The translations under genes were made by a program, and so were the position numbers. The notes beneath the pieces are model-generated. The model did no database searches. It had not been told where the DNA came from and saw nothing but the letters and a program-made list of their open reading frames with translations. A DNA stretch of 64,000 bases from Mesostigma viride (Eukaryota; Streptophyta; Mesostigmatophyceae; Mesostigmatales; Mesostigmataceae): contig RPFO01000156.1 in assembly GCA_009746045.1 (NCBI GenBank), forward strand, positions 6,350,947 through 6,414,946, written 5' to 3'. Numbering within the stretch: the stretch's first letter is position 1; the number at the start of each line of letters is the position of its first letter. Positions 1 to 12,383 of the stretch are shown piece by piece.

Positions 1-263
1 CGCCTATAGGCTTAATGACGGCTAGGCAAACGAGCTACTATCTCGCCCCGGCTAATCTATGAAACGTAAGTGTGCCGCCTTTCCCGTGCGCAAGTGTGGG
101 GATCTCAGCGGGTCATTCGTTGTCACGTTTACGAAGCGTCTACCCATGTGTTCCATGGCAAACGCGGTGTGCCTGGCATCCGCAATGTGCTCTGAGCATG
201 GGTGTGTTCGGCATTGGTCTCGGCCGCAGCTTGTCAGGCCCTGGGTCGCGATGCACGAAGCAC

Positions 264-295
264 GGTGTGTGTGTGTGTGTGTGCGCGCGTGTGTA
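264..295. repeat. (TG)n microsatellite
   Basis: Short GT/GC dinucleotide run. The rest of 1-607 shows no convincing gene, RNA or repeat. Confidence 0.8.
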
Positions 296-607
296 TGACT
301 CTTTGTGTCCGTAGCCAGTGTTGCCGCTTTAGTTCTGATGTATGACTTGCATCGCAGCACTTTGATATCAACACGGCTCACATTACCAGATTACTAGCAA
401 CACTGGTTACATGTTGCAAACTGCAGTGGTATACAAATAATATTACAAATGCAAATAATCTGTACATAATATACAAAAGAGATGTCAATAATCTGCATTG
501 AAGAAGATGCAGGTGTTTGACTGTGCATGGAGGCAAGAGCTGCTTGTTGATAGCAGCCACCGCCATGGGCTATGTTGTGTCACTTTCACATATATTTGCC
601 CATCGTC

Positions 608-733
608 GTTTTCTTCAGCGCTGTAGTGCATGATGGCAGTGCCACAACAATCCATGCCAATGATTTGTCATGATGGGGGGAAAGGATGACAATTCTACCT
701 GGCTGTTTGACACGTGCATGCTTGACTCGCTCA
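608..733 (+). repeat. Left copy of a direct repeat flanking the (CT)n/(CCCA)n tract
   Basis: About 125 bp (TTTTCTTCAGCGCT, then CAGTGCCACAACAATC, then ACACGTGCATGC) recurs diverged at 1609-1735 in the same orientation. The two copies bracket the microsatellite block. This suggests a duplicated segment or two copies of a dispersed element. I recognise no coding content. Confidence 0.6.
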
Positions 734-840
734 CCCAGCCACTCCCTCCCTCACGCACCCACGCAAGCAAGCACACCCACATCCACACTGTCCCACGCAC
801 CCAAGCACGCACACCCACCCACCCAGACAGCCAGACACAC

Positions 841-849
841 ACACATGTC

Positions 850-938
<89 letters not shown>
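841..938. repeat. (CT)n microsatellite
   Basis: Nearly pure CT dinucleotide repeat of about 90 bp. It runs directly into the CCCA repeat. Confidence 0.95.
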
Positions 939-941
<3 letters not shown>

Positions 942-1431
942 CTCCACCCACCCACCCACCCACCCACCCACCCACCCACCCACCCACCCACCCACCCACC
1001 CACCCACCCACCCACCCACCCACCCACCCATCCACCCACCCACCCACCCACCCACCCACCCACCCACCCGCCCGCCGCCCGCCCGCCCGCCCGCCCACCC
1101 ACCCACCCACCCACCCACCCACCCACCCACCCACCCACCCACCCACCCACCCACCCACCCACCCACCCACCCACCTGCACCCACCCACCCACCTGCACCC
1201 ACCCACCCACCTGCACCCACCCACCCACCCACCCACCCACCCACCCGCCCGCCCGCCCGCCCGCCCGCCCGCCACCCACCCACCCACCCACCCACCCACC
1301 CACCTGCACCCACCCACCCACCTGCACCCACCCACCCACCTGCACCCACCCACCCACCTGCACCCACCCACCCACCCACCCACCCACCCACCCACCCACC
1401 CACCCACCCACCCACCCACCCATCCATCAAA
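939..1431. repeat. (CCCA)n microsatellite with CCCG and CCTGCA variants
   Basis: Tetranucleotide CCCA/CCAC repeat, interrupted by (CCCG)n blocks near 1067-1096 and 1245-1272 and by periodic CCTGCA variants. Long Pro/Thr/His or Gly/Trp/Val frames here are products of the period and not genes. Confidence 0.95.
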
Positions 1432-1608
1432 CATGCATGCACGTCTAGTGTCTCTCCATTTGAGCACCTGTCCTTACACCCCCGCAGTGGCAGCCAAGCG
1501 AGGAAGCAACCAAGGGACCAAGCGAACCCCCCAACTGCCCGACATCACCGGAATGTACCGTCCGGAATGTTCGTATGGCGCGTTAATTGCACAAATACCT
1601 GCCCCACA

Positions 1609-1735
1609 TTTTCTTCAACGCTATATAATGCATTATCGCAGTGCCACAACAATCTGGGCTCTGAGATATTGAATCATACGGGGGGGGAAGATGACAGGCA
1701 TACCTGGATGTTTCACACGTGCATGCCTGAACGGC
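1609..1735 (+). repeat. Right copy of the direct repeat seen at 608-733
   Basis: Same order of blocks as the left copy (TTTTCTTCAACGCT, CAGTGCCACAACAATC, ACACGTGCATGC), with substitutions and small indels. 1736-3239 beyond it shows no gene or repeat I can support. Confidence 0.6.
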
Positions 1736-3239
1736 ACATGGATTATGAAACAAATTGAAAGCACGGGCGCACAACATCAACCAATATCATAACTTATTTT
1801 ACTGTACAAGGTAAGGTTCATTGGTACCACATGCATTACTGGACAACTTGGGAGTTGGGTTTGATATGGCCTGCAGGCAATCTATTGTGAAAACTGCAAG
1901 GCATGCTGGTATGGCTACTAAGTGGAACACCATGAATGGAATCCCTAGGAACACCAAGCCTAGTAATGTAAATTACAGGTGGCACAACTGGCACACACCA
2001 CATCGTGGCAAATATAAGCCTGGACTGCAACAGATGATGGCATTTTCCTGTTATGGCATGGTCGATCGGAGGGAATTTTCAACTGTTAATGCCGATGGAC
2101 AATGTGAAAGTTATTCCACATAGGGCGGCCCGGCACTCAGCTGCTAACGTCTAGCTGACAACAAGCTTCACGGCCGAATCAGGGATGCAGCGTCCACTAT
2201 TAAACCAAGGCATATGAAAAAAAATTCCTGCACAACGTCGGCTTACCGATGGTTGTGGTTAGCATGCGTGAACAAGAAGATTGTGTGGTTTGTACGCCAG
2301 TCTGATCCGGCGACATGGCAGTGGCTGCCGGCCAGCACATGCGCATGCCATTCGACATGCTGAATGGGGGGCTGTGCGTTAAAATCAAAATGAACATGAC
2401 AAACATCTCATGTAAGAAATTTATATACAGCTTTCTGTCTCAAGCCAAAAAAGGGTGTGTCGTCATGCAATATATCAGTCCTGCCAGCCATAAACCTTAA
2501 CTCCTAATCTGGAATTCACAATTGGCTTGTTTGAATCACACGCATAAACAAAGTAGTCGACACATGTCTACGGAAGCGGCATTTTGAACGTGAGATTGGA
2601 TTGATTTGCCGTTTGGTTTGTAAGTTTCCCAGACTGCCATCGCTAGCAAATATACCATGGCTAGCAGGTGCTGAGGTGCATTTTTTTGCTTAGGCAAGAA
2701 CGGGACCATTTTTCTTTAGTCTAGCGCAAAAAAGGCTAAGCATGGGCGGGTCGACATGGCGTCGCATGGGCCGTGAGGCCGGACTTGAACGGACGATAGT
2801 GTTGTACTAGGTCAGGCTGAAAATGATTCCACCGTTTTCCTTTTCTGATTCCACCGTTTTTCCTTTCCGATTCCTTGGATGAAATCTGGCCGAATCAGAC
2901 AGAATAGTTCCTGCGGTGCCAAAAGGGCGGTTACGAAAATGTGTGGCTGGAGTTTGTGCGAAGGGTAACTACTTTGACTGGTGCGCACTTGAAACTAGTC
3001 GGCATTGCTAGATGCCGCGGGGGTACACTCCAACTTGAAAGCCGGACGTCTTGGGGGTCAAGGCTTGGCTTTCGGTAATGCAATGGTTATATCCTGACCT
3101 GTCCTGGGGAAGGTCCGGGGCGAATGCAAGAATTAATATACCTGCGTATGCAACCAACACGGCCGATCCACATACATAATCCGACTGAGCTGGACGGTAC
3201 GGACCAAATTTCGGTGCAAATTGAGGCCCAAAAGCTATG

Positions 3240-4010
3240 TCGGCATGGTGCGCGCACCCCTTGCGGTAGGGGCCATGGCGACTGCCTTTAGACGAAACGT
3301 GACAAATCTGGCACGCGGAAAGCAGAAATGCTCGATTGTTGGAGAAAATTAGTTACTGATTCTAATTTATGGCGGGATGGTTGCGATCTATAATGTCGCG
3401 GGCTTTTTTTCTTTGCCATCGGCAGGGGGGGTCCGGCCTCATGAATTTCTGTCGGGATGAATAAAGTATATTGGATGCCTGCCGGGTTGATTGTCGATTG
3501 TTGCCAGTTTTGATGGTCGTAAGGAAAGCTAGTTTAATGATGTTTCTAAAGCCGTAAAAATTCCCGCTGCTATCTTTACCTTTCCCGTCATTTTGCGGTA
3601 AGATAACATTAGCCCTGCGCGATGCGTACTGCCCAACCACTCCATGAAAGGGTGGACTTTCTTGTGCGCCTGGGCACGAATAAATGCCCGTTATGGTACG
3701 TTCTTGTGTTAAACGTCTTAAGCTTGCGTTTTCCTGCTTTCTTACCTCGTTGAGCGTAAGCTTTTTGCCTTCTTTCCGGCCAGATGCAGCCAGAAAGTTG
3801 CGGGTCCTGGCGCTGCATCGCTGGATTCCTGGGTGTCTTTTAGCTAGTTAATCGTCTGTGACGTGGCTGGCTTTCTGCAGCGCGTGGCCCGCAACCTGTC
3901 GGGAAGGTGTAATGCTTTTATTTCCATGCTTCTCTGAAATTTCTTTTGCTTTATAGACAGTTGTGTTCGAGGAAATTCACGCGGTCTTCCTAAGCAGCGG
4001 CATCATTTTC
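3240..4010 (+). repeat. Dispersed repeat, copy 1 (pairs with 54675-55440)
   Basis: The block starts near GTGCGCGCACC, passes GCCATGGCGACTGC, then GCCATCGGCA, then GCGCCTGGGC, and ends near GCAGCGGCATCA. The same blocks occur in the same order and nearly the same spacing at 54675-55440. The pair is strongly diverged, so this is an old interspersed element of about 770 bp with no recognisable coding capacity. 4011-4460 shows nothing further. Confidence 0.6.
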
Positions 4011-4460
4011 CCCAGACACTGACGAGCTGGCACCTGTCTCCTAAAGAGAGCGGCTCGTGCTTGTTAGAAAGGAGGCAGTGTGCATTTTGCGGGACACAAT
4101 GCTTTGGTGGCACATGCGTCAGGTAGGCTGTTCCAATGGTCTCTTCACCTTTCCCACTGAGTAAATGTTAGCATTTGTCATGCTAACCAGAGCAGCTAGC
4201 CACAGGTTGGCTGGATAAAAAGTCAGCTTATTTTCTCTTTATATACTGCGTGTGTGGTCCTCCACGTGTCCGGCTTGTTGGGCATTTTGGAAGAGGGTTT
4301 ATAATGTGTTGTTGGGTGGAACAACTTGGTTGTTGGCACAAAATCACACATTATTAGCCTGAGATAGGCATGACATATGCTGCTCAGGCGTGTCGTCCTA
4401 CCAGCCTTGTTGTTAAGGGTAGACTCACAAGGCTGGCTGTGCCGATGGAGGGGTGGGGCG

Positions 4461-4960
4461 TGCTAGCCCCCCCCACACCCACGCATGCATGCTAGCCCAC
4501 CCCCACACCCACGCATGCATGCTAGCCCCGGCCCCGGCCCCCCACACCCACGCATGCATGCTAGCCCCCCCCACACCCACGCATGCATGCTAGCCCACAC
4601 TCACACCCACGCATGCATGCTAGCCCACCCCCACACCCACGCATGCATGCTAGCCCCCCCCACACCCACGCATTCATGCCAGCCCCCCCCACACCCACGC
4701 ATGCATGACAGCCCCCCCACACACCCACGCATGCATGCTAGCCCCCCACACACACCCACGCATGCATGCCAGCCCCCATACACACCCACGCATGCATGCC
4801 AGCCCCCCCCACACTTACGCATGCATGCTAGCCCCCCACACACACCCACGCATGCATGCCAGCCCCCCCACACACCCACGCATGCAGGCTAGCCCCCCCC
4901 CACACCCACGCATGCATGCCAGCCCACCCCCACACCCACGCGTGCATGCCAGCCCACCCC
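4461..4960. repeat. Minisatellite, about 29-bp unit
   Basis: About 17 tandem copies of CACACCCACGCATGCATGCY plus a C-rich spacer of variable length. The core has an embedded GCATGC palindrome. 4961-5219 is unique AT-rich sequence without features. Confidence 0.9.
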
Positions 4961-5219
4961 TAGCTTGAGCGTGCTTGTAAAGTTTTTGCATGGTTTATTA
5001 AAATGAGTGGAATATGTATTTATTGCATTAAATGTTAATTTTATCATGAATGAAAATGGTCAACATTGCCGAAGTGCCCCTAAATTGCTCAATATTGTGT
5101 GCTCAAGAATTCAATGAGGATTGTCATCATGGAAACCCGCACAAATTCAAGATTCCGGGCATGCATGTGAAAGTATCAAGAACAATTTTCAATTAAGAAT
5201 GGTATCTCATTGTTCCATG

Positions 5220-7862
5220 AATCAATATGACTCCATGTACGTAGACAAGCCATGATGACCCCATGGGAGCCTGAATCCTCATCATTAAATACATAAATGC
5301 CACCCATGTACGTAGACGGGCCATGATGACACCAATGGAGCCTGAATCCTCATCATTAATTACATAAATGCCAACCATGTACATACACGGGCAATGATGA
5401 CACCATGGGAGCCTGAATCCTCATCATTAATTACATAAATGCCAACCATGTACGTAGGCCAGCCATGATGACACTGTGGGAGCCTGAATCCTCATCATTA
5501 ATTTCATACATGCCAACAACACGTAGACGGGCCATAATGACACCACGGGAGCCTGAATCCTGATCATTTTTTTTTCTTTGACATCCATGTACGTAGGCCA
5601 GCCATGATGACACCATGGGAGCCTGAATCCTCATCATTTTTTTTCTGAGACATCCATGTACGTAGGCCAGCCATGATGACACCATGGGAGCCTGAATCCT
5701 CATCATTAAATACATACATGCCATCCATGTACGTAGACAGGCCATGACATCTGACACCATGGGAGCCTGAATCCTCATCATTTACTATTCCTTGACATCC
5801 ATGTACGTAGACGGGCCATGATGACACCATGGGAGCCTGAATCCTCATCATTTTTTTTTCTTTGACATCCATGTACATACGTAGGCCAGCCATGATGACA
5901 CCAATGGAGCCTGAATCCTCATCATTAATTACATACATAAATGCCATGATCATCAATGACCCCATGGGAGCCTGAATCCTCATCATTAAATACATAAATG
6001 CCACGGTCCATGTACGTAGACGGGCCATGATGACACCAATGGAGCCTGAATCCTCATCATTAATTACATAAATGCCAACCATGTACATACACGGGCAATG
6101 ATGACACCATGGGAGCCTGAATCCTCATCATTAATTACATAAATGCCAACCATGTACGTAGGCCAGCCATGATGACACTATGGGAGCCTGAATCCTCATC
6201 ATTAATTTCATACATGCCAACAACACGTAGACGGGCCATAATGACACCACGGGAGCCTGAATCCTCATCATTTTTTTTTCTTTGACATCCATGTACGTAG
6301 GCCAGCCATGATGACACCATGGGAGCCTGAATCCTCATCATTTTTTTTCTGAGACATCCATGTACGTAGGCCAGCCATGATGACACCATGGGAGCCTGAA
6401 TCCTCATCATTAAATACATACATGCCATCCATGTACGTAGACAGGCCATGATGACACCATGGGAGCCTGAATCCTCATCATTTACTATTCCTTGACATCC
6501 ATGTACGTAGACGGGCCATGATGACACCATGGGAGCCTGAATCCTCATCATTTTTTTTTCTTTGACATCCATGTACATACGTAGGCCAGCCATGATGACA
6601 CCAATGGAGCCTGAATTCTCATCATTAATTACATACATGCCATCCATGTACGTAGACAGGCCATGACATCTGACACCATGGGAGCCTGAATCCTCATCAT
6701 TTACTATTCCTTGACATCCATGTACGTAGACGGGCCATGATGACACCATGGGAGCCTGAATCCTCATCATTTTTTTTTCTTTGACATCCATGTACATACG
6801 TAGGCCAGCCATGATGACACCAATGGAGCCTGAATCCTCATCATTAATTACATACATAAATGCCAACCATGTACATACACGGGCAATGATGACACCAATG
6901 GAGCCTGAATCCTCATCATTAATTACATAAATGGCAACCATGTACATACACGGGCAATGATGACACCATGGGAGCCTGAATCCTCATCATTTTTTTTTTC
7001 TTTGACATCCATGTACATACGTAGGCCAGCCATGATGACACCAATGGAGCCTGAATCCTCATCATTAATTACATACATGCCATCCATGTACGTAGACAAG
7101 CCATGATGACACCATGGGAGCCTGAATCCTCATCATTAATTACATACATGCCATCCATGTACGTAGACAGGCCATGATGACACCATGGGAGCCTGAATCC
7201 TCATCATTTACTATTCCTTGACATCCATGTACGTAGGCCAGCCATGGAGACACCATGGGAGCCTGAATCCTCCTCATTAATTACATAAATGCCAACCATG
7301 TACGTAGACAAGCCATGATGACCCCATGGGAGCCTGAATCCTCATCATTAATTACATAAATGCCATCCATGTACGTAGACGGGCCATGATGACACCATGG
7401 GAGCCTGAATCCTCATCATTTACTATTCCTTGACATCCATGTACGTAGGCCAGCCATGGAGACACCATGGGAGCCTGAATCCTCCTCATTAATTACATAA
7501 ATGCCAACCATGTACGTAGACAAGCCATGATGACCCCATGGGAGCCTGAATCCTCATCATTAATTACATAAATGCCATCCATGTAAGTAGACGGGCCATG
7601 ATGACACCATGGGAGCCTGAATCCTCCTCATTAATTACATAAATGCCAACCATGTACGTAGACAAGCCATGATGACACCATGGGAGCCTGAATCCTCATC
7701 ATTAATTACATAAATGCCATCCATGTACGTAGACGGGCCATGATGACACCATGGGAGCCTGAATCCTCATCATTAATTACATAAATGCCATTCATGTACG
7801 TAGGCCAGCCATGGAGACACCATGGGAGCCTGAATCCTCATCATTAATTACATACATGCCAA
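5220..7862. repeat. Minisatellite, about 73-bp unit with three linker classes
   Basis: Roughly 36 copies of a unit containing CCATGTACGTAGRC, GCCATGATGACACCATGG and GAGCCTGAATCCTCATCATT. Units end in one of three linkers: TAATTACATAAATGCC, a T-run plus CTTTGACAT, or TACTATTCCTTGACAT. The linker order in about 5380-5935 repeats in about 6085-6620, so growth was by multi-unit blocks. Minus-strand frames reading through it come from the repeat. Confidence 0.92.
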
Positions 7863-8545
7863 CAATGTGGGTGTCATGGGGTGCTGGCATGCATGGATGG
7901 GTGTAGTAGGGTGCTGGCATGCATGGATGGGTGTAATGGGGCGCTGGCATGCATGGATGGGTGTCATGGGGTGCTGGCATGCATGGATGGGTGTAGTGGG
8001 GTGCTGGCATGCATGGATGGGTGTAATGGGGTGCTGGCATGCATGGATGGGTGTAATGGGGTGCTGGCATGCATGGATGGGTGTAATGGGGCGCTGGCAT
8101 GCATGGATGGGTGTAATGGGGTGCTGGCATGCATGGATGGGTGTCATGGGGTGCTGGCATGCATGGATGGGTGTCATGGGGTGCTGGCATGCATGGATGG
8201 GTGTCATGGGGTGCTGGCATGCATGGATGGGTGTCATGGGGTGCTGGCATGCATGGATGGGTGTAATGGGGTGCTGGCATGCATGGATGGGTGTAGTGGG
8301 GTGCTGGCATGCGTGGATGGGTGTCATGGGGTGCTGGCATGCATGGATGGGTGTCATGGGGTGCTGGCATGCATGGATGGGTGTCATGGGGTGCTGGCAT
8401 GCATGGATGGGTGTCATGGGGTGCTGGCATGCATGGATGGATGTCATGGGGTGCTGGCATGCATGGATGGGTGTCATGGGGTGCTGGCATGCGTGGATGG
8501 GTGTCATGGGGTGCTGGCATGCATGGATGGGTGTAGTGGGGTGAA
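7863..8545. repeat. Minisatellite, 30-bp unit
   Basis: About 23 near-perfect 30-bp units (GGTGCTGGCATGCATGGATG plus GGTGTNNTGG). The period is a multiple of three, so all frames stay open. It abuts the preceding array without a spacer, and both carry GGTGTCATGG-like sequence at the junction. Confidence 0.95.
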
Positions 8546-9612
8546 CCATGAAAAAAAGCACGCAACACACCACGCGTCGTACCTTTTTATAGATGTTTCT
8601 TTTTTTTTTATGGGGCCGGCCGGGGGCGGCGGTGGCGGCAAAACTGAAGCTAGTGACACCGCGCAGATGACGCCGTGAACATGTCGCGTTGTACCGTAGA
8701 AGATACGAACAAAAAACAAAACACGAAAAAAGAGAGGCGGACCGCATATGACAGGGACAAAAAAAAGTCAGACACACAGCCTGTGATATCTGGCATGCAT
8801 AAATACATGTGGTGTGGTGCCGGCATGCATAAATACATGTGCCAGCAAACCTGAGCTGCAAGGGAGCGAGAAAACCAAGAAAAAAAGCACGCAACACACC
8901 ACGCGTCGTACCTTTTATAGATCGATGTTTCTTTTTTTTAATGGGGGCGGCCGGGGGCGGCGGTGGCGGCAAAAATGAAGCTAGTGACACCGCGCAGATG
9001 ACGCCGTGAACATGTCGCGTTGTACCGTAGAAGATACGAACAAAAAACAAAACACGAAAAAAGAGAGGCGGACCGCATGTGACAGGGAAGAAAAAAAGTC
9101 AGACACACAGCCTGTGTTATCTGGCATGCATAAATACATGTGGTGTGGTGCCGGCATGCAAAAATACATGTGCCAGCAAACCTGAGCTGCAAGGGAGCGA
9201 GAAAACCAAGAAAAAAAGCACGCAACACACCACGCGTCGTACCTTTTATAGATAGATGTTTCTTTTTTTTAATGGGGCCGGCCGGGGGCGGCGGTGGCGG
9301 CAAAAATGAAGCTAGTGACACCGCGCAGATGACGCCGTGAACATGTCGCGTTGTACCGTAGAAGATACGAACAAAAAACAAAACACGAAAAAAGAGAGGC
9401 GGACCGCATATGACAGGGAAGAAAAAAAGTCAGACACACAGCCTGTGTTATCTGGCATGCATAAATACATGTGCCAGCAAACCTGAGCTGCAAGGGAGCG
9501 AGAAAACCAAGAAAAAAAGCACGCAACACACCACGCGTCGTACCTTTTTATAGATGTTTCTTATTTTTTATCCTTGTCCTTCGGGGGCAGCGGTGGCGGC
9601 AAAAAGAAAACT
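8546..9612. repeat. Tandem repeat, about 330-bp unit (three copies plus a partial)
   Basis: Units start at AAAGCACGCAACACACCACG near 8555, 8884, 9215 and 9517. They share GGGGCGGCGGTGGCGGCAAA-like and ATGACGCCGTGAACATGTCG segments. The third unit lacks one GTGGTGCCGGCATGC segment and is about 302 bp. No function is evident. 9613-10010 is non-repetitive, with nothing supportable. Confidence 0.9.
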
Positions 9613-10014
9613 GATAGCAAACGAGAACCCTGCAACCAAACGAGAACCACCAAAAAAACCCATTCATTTCCCCGTCAGCGACCGGCACCACGACACCAAA
9701 AAAGCGACAAAATTATCTGGCCGATTACGCCAATCATAAAACCACTATCTGTCAAAAGCATCCATGTACATCCACCGCCATTGCTCACCTCTTTCTTAAC
9801 CGTGTGTGTCGACAATGGCGTTGCTCAGTTGAATATGGCTGTCGGGTTGCTAATATCGTTGTCACTTTCGGCCGATGTCGCGAATACCCGCCGTTGATGC
9901 TCGGGTGCAAGGTGCATCCACGGTGTCGGTCTTCCAGGGAGGCTGGAAAGCGCCAACGCAGCACCTGCAAATTCAAATTCCCTGGTGCTGGTATGCCGAC
10001 GCGCAAATGGAATG

Positions 10015-10096
10015 GCGCGGCGCCTAAAAGGCGCCGCGCGCGGGAAAAAAATTGACGCGCCAAACGATATGGCGCGGCGCCGGGACGGCGCCGCGC
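10015..10096. repeat. Two consecutive GC hairpins with identical 10-bp stems
   Basis: Arms GCGCGGCGCC / GGCGCCGCGC pair perfectly at 10015-10024/10030-10039 (loop TAAAA) and at 10072-10081/10087-10096 (loop GGGAC). A related 16-bp perfect palindrome, GCGCCATATATGGCGC, lies at 10160-10175. Together they suggest a fold-back or MITE-like GC-rich repeat, but no boundaries or target duplication are visible. Confidence 0.75.
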
Positions 10097-10318
10097 TGAA
10101 AAATACTTGCAGTCGCAACTGTGACGTGGCGCTGCAGACCACACGGTAGGGAATTCGCAGCGCCATATATGGCGCCACGCCGACTCCTGACGCCGTGTGG
10201 CGCCACATGGACGCGGCGCTGCACACAGCTCGAGCCCATTTTTTCACATTCCTGCTACCTGATTGGACGCCTGGCGGAGGAAGCTTTTCACGGCGCGACG
10301 CCGAGGGGCTTCAAAAAC

Positions 10319-10327
10319 GTATATAAG
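10319..10327 (+). promoter_or_regulatory. Candidate TATA box
   Basis: GTATATAAG sits about 60 bp upstream of an ATG at 10378 and about 105 bp upstream of a tRNA-like segment. No downstream gene is convincing, so this is a weak call from motif alone. Confidence 0.25.
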
Positions 10328-10423
10328 CAGGCAAAATTTCTCCGAAATTTAATGAACGAGCGCGACGCGGAGACCATGCTAGTGTGCGGAACTGGTGAAC
10401 CACACCGGTACGGGACAGATTCT

Positions 10424-10500
10424 TGGCTGATCCTCGTAGTACCTCGTGAACACGTCTAGTAGGCCCGGGTTCAACTCCCGTCGTAACATTTTTTTTTGGG
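10424..10500 (+). other. tRNA-like / SINE-like segment with box B and T-run
   Basis: GGTTCAACTCC inside CGGGTTCAACTCCCG (about 10469-10484) matches a pol III box B and could form a T-arm. TGGCTGATCC at about 10424 resembles a box A. A run of nine T follows. No cloverleaf closes: a 5' strand pairing with the putative 3' acceptor CGTAAC is absent, so a tRNA-derived retroposon or decayed tRNA is more likely than a working tRNA. Confidence 0.35.
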
Positions 10501-10984
10501 TTGGTGTGGCAAGCCTATAAAGCAATCCGCAAACCACTACACGGCTGGTAAGATTTAATATAATAAGCAACCTAATAGCTATATCAAAAATGTTTATGGG
10601 CATGGAAATTTTTAATATGTTGATATTAGACTGCAATGAAACGAATATGCAACCTGCCCCCCTATGTTTAATACAATTATTATTATTATTTGTGGCATGA
10701 ATATAATAATTGTGTGAAATACAATGCTATGTGCAATATATTGCTGGTATGCCATGCAATTGTAACCAACAGGTGCAAGACCAAAAGGCGTCTTCAGGGC
10801 CCACCTGCTGCGAACAAGAGCTATGGCGGCAAGAGGTGCGTGCAGGGTTATGTACGGATTTACGGGGTTGTTGACCACCAAATTTGTTGTTACGTGTGTT
10901 ATGGAAACATTTCAGTCGAATTTCTGGGTTCCAACGGTCGTTAAGGTTATAAAAAGTGCGTTGGGATTCGGAAATTCACATCCT

Positions 10985-11221
10985 GGCGTGTAAAAAATGC
11001 AGGTGTTGGCGAGTTTTCGGCCCGCTTTCAGGGGTCCAACGGCCGTTGGGTGTCTAAAATGCATGCGTTAGCGTGTTTCCGGCCCGCTTTCAGGGGCCCA
11101 ACGGCCGTTGGACGTCGAAAATGCATGTGTTGGCGTGTTTTCGGCCCGCTTTCAGGGGTCCAACGGCCGTTGGGTGTCGAAAATGCATGTAAAGGGCGTG
11201 TTTCAGGCCCACTTTCAGGGG
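10985..11221. repeat. 62-bp minisatellite built on CCAACGGCCGTTGG (left part)
   Basis: Units of about 62 bp: TTTCAGGGGT, the palindrome CCAACGGCCGTTGG (11036, 11098, 11160), GGTGTCGAAAATGCATGTG and TTGGCGTGTTT. A degenerate core (CCAACGGTCGTTAA) lies at 10931. The array continues at 13987 after the LTR element and was split by its insertion. Confidence 0.9.
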
Positions 11222-11965
11222 TGTCAAATATCTAGCGATGTTTCTCTACTTTTGTCACGCATTATGTTATCACGCATTATATGCGGGGAAAATTGACGCC
11301 GTCAGCTAGGTGTTTATTTACACGACTTGTTGTTGGGTTTGCATCCCTATTAATTGCACCCACAGGTCGTTGACTAGTTTAATATCATATACAATGTTTG
11401 AGTGTACTAAAATCCGAATGATGTTGCTCGGAAAACAGCAAGCGTTACCTGTCAGCACCGTTACAGGTGCCGTAATTTACATCGGCTCTCTCCGGATCAG
11501 ATCAGGTCCGCAGTTTGTGGTGCCGCCCTGGAGGCGATAGGACTTTGAGCCTATCAGACCACACACACAATGTACCATGATGTGGACAATAGATTACAGG
11601 CTGCAAAGTCGTTATTATCTAGTGTTCTTTCCGTGGTTGTAGAGACGCTAAGCTGCAGTGCCGTCAGATGTAAATCAACGGTGCATAATGCATTAGCCGC
11701 CACTACTTTGTGTTCCTAGAGTTGTTTGCTTGCCTAGCCGTGTGTGGCCCCGACCCAGTGTTGGTCGTGTGACCCTGCCCAGTGTTGGCATTGTCATTTG
11801 CCCTGGCCCAGTGTTGGCTATGGTAGACTGCGCCCAGTGTTGGCCGCACCGTGTTTTCCACTCTCAGTAAACGTATTTTAATACAAGAAGTCTTTTCCAT
11901 ACACTTGTGCAATATCTGGGTCATAACAGGCAAAAGATCTTTCCTCCGAGCCCCGGTTTCTGACA
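11222..11965 (+). repeat. 5' LTR
   Basis: TGTCA...TGACA termini. Internally it has four CCCAGTGTTGG motifs (about 11753-11847) and an AT-rich TATTTTAATAC near 11874 that could act in initiation or 3' processing. It is the same length as the 3' LTR. Confidence 0.93.
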
Positions 11966-11981
11966 TGGTATCGAGTAGCGA

Positions 11982-12383
11982 GTGATGCCTATGAACCCAT
12001 ATTTTCCAATTCCCAACGACCGCAACCTGAGATCTGGAATTGAGCTTTTTCAATTTCCCGAAGAATCTTGCCCAGACTACCTCGCAAGAGCAAATCTGCT
12101 TTTTGCCCAAGTTGAAGACATCTTCCCGGGCGTGTTTCCTGAATCTGCCTACTGCCGCTGGCTCCTGCGTGGCATTCGACAAGAATTTTTCAACTGTGTG
12201 TGTTTCAGCGAACTTCCAGACTTTTCAATCAGAAATCTACAGGATCTGCTCGACAACAACGCAGTATCTCTGGAGAGATTAAATCACACTTTACTTCACA
12301 TTACAAATCTCCAACGCAATCAAGAACATGTCGGGAGGTGCGCCAGCTGTGGCACGAGAAGTCAAGGAGAGCAGCGTTCTTAG
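11982..12383 (+). CDS. Upstream open frame of the LTR element (133 aa), unknown
   Basis: Open frame starting 17 bp after the LTR, overlapping the gag start in another frame. The peptide (ELFQFPEESCPDYLARANLL and RGIRQEFFNCV as landmarks) looks compositionally protein-like and leucine-rich, but I do not recognise it. It may be an additional gag-like product or leader open by chance. There is no zinc knuckle or protease motif. Confidence 0.35.
   Translation: MMPMNPYFPIPNDRNLRSGIELFQFPEESCPDYLARANLLFAQVEDIFPGVFPESAYCRWLLRGIRQEFFNCVCFSELPDFSIRNLQDLLDNNAVSLERLNHTLLHITNLQRNQEHVGRCASCGTRSQGEQRS

Noticed and set aside
670-1758. Pro/Thr/His-rich or Gly/Trp/Val-rich protein across 670-1758
   Set aside because: Translation of (CT)n and (CCCA)n microsatellites.
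7848-9050. 400-codon minus-strand frame
   Set aside because: Made of the 30-bp and 330-bp tandem repeats with no domain.
10424-10490. Functional tRNA gene
   Set aside because: The T-arm fits but no acceptor or anticodon stem closes.
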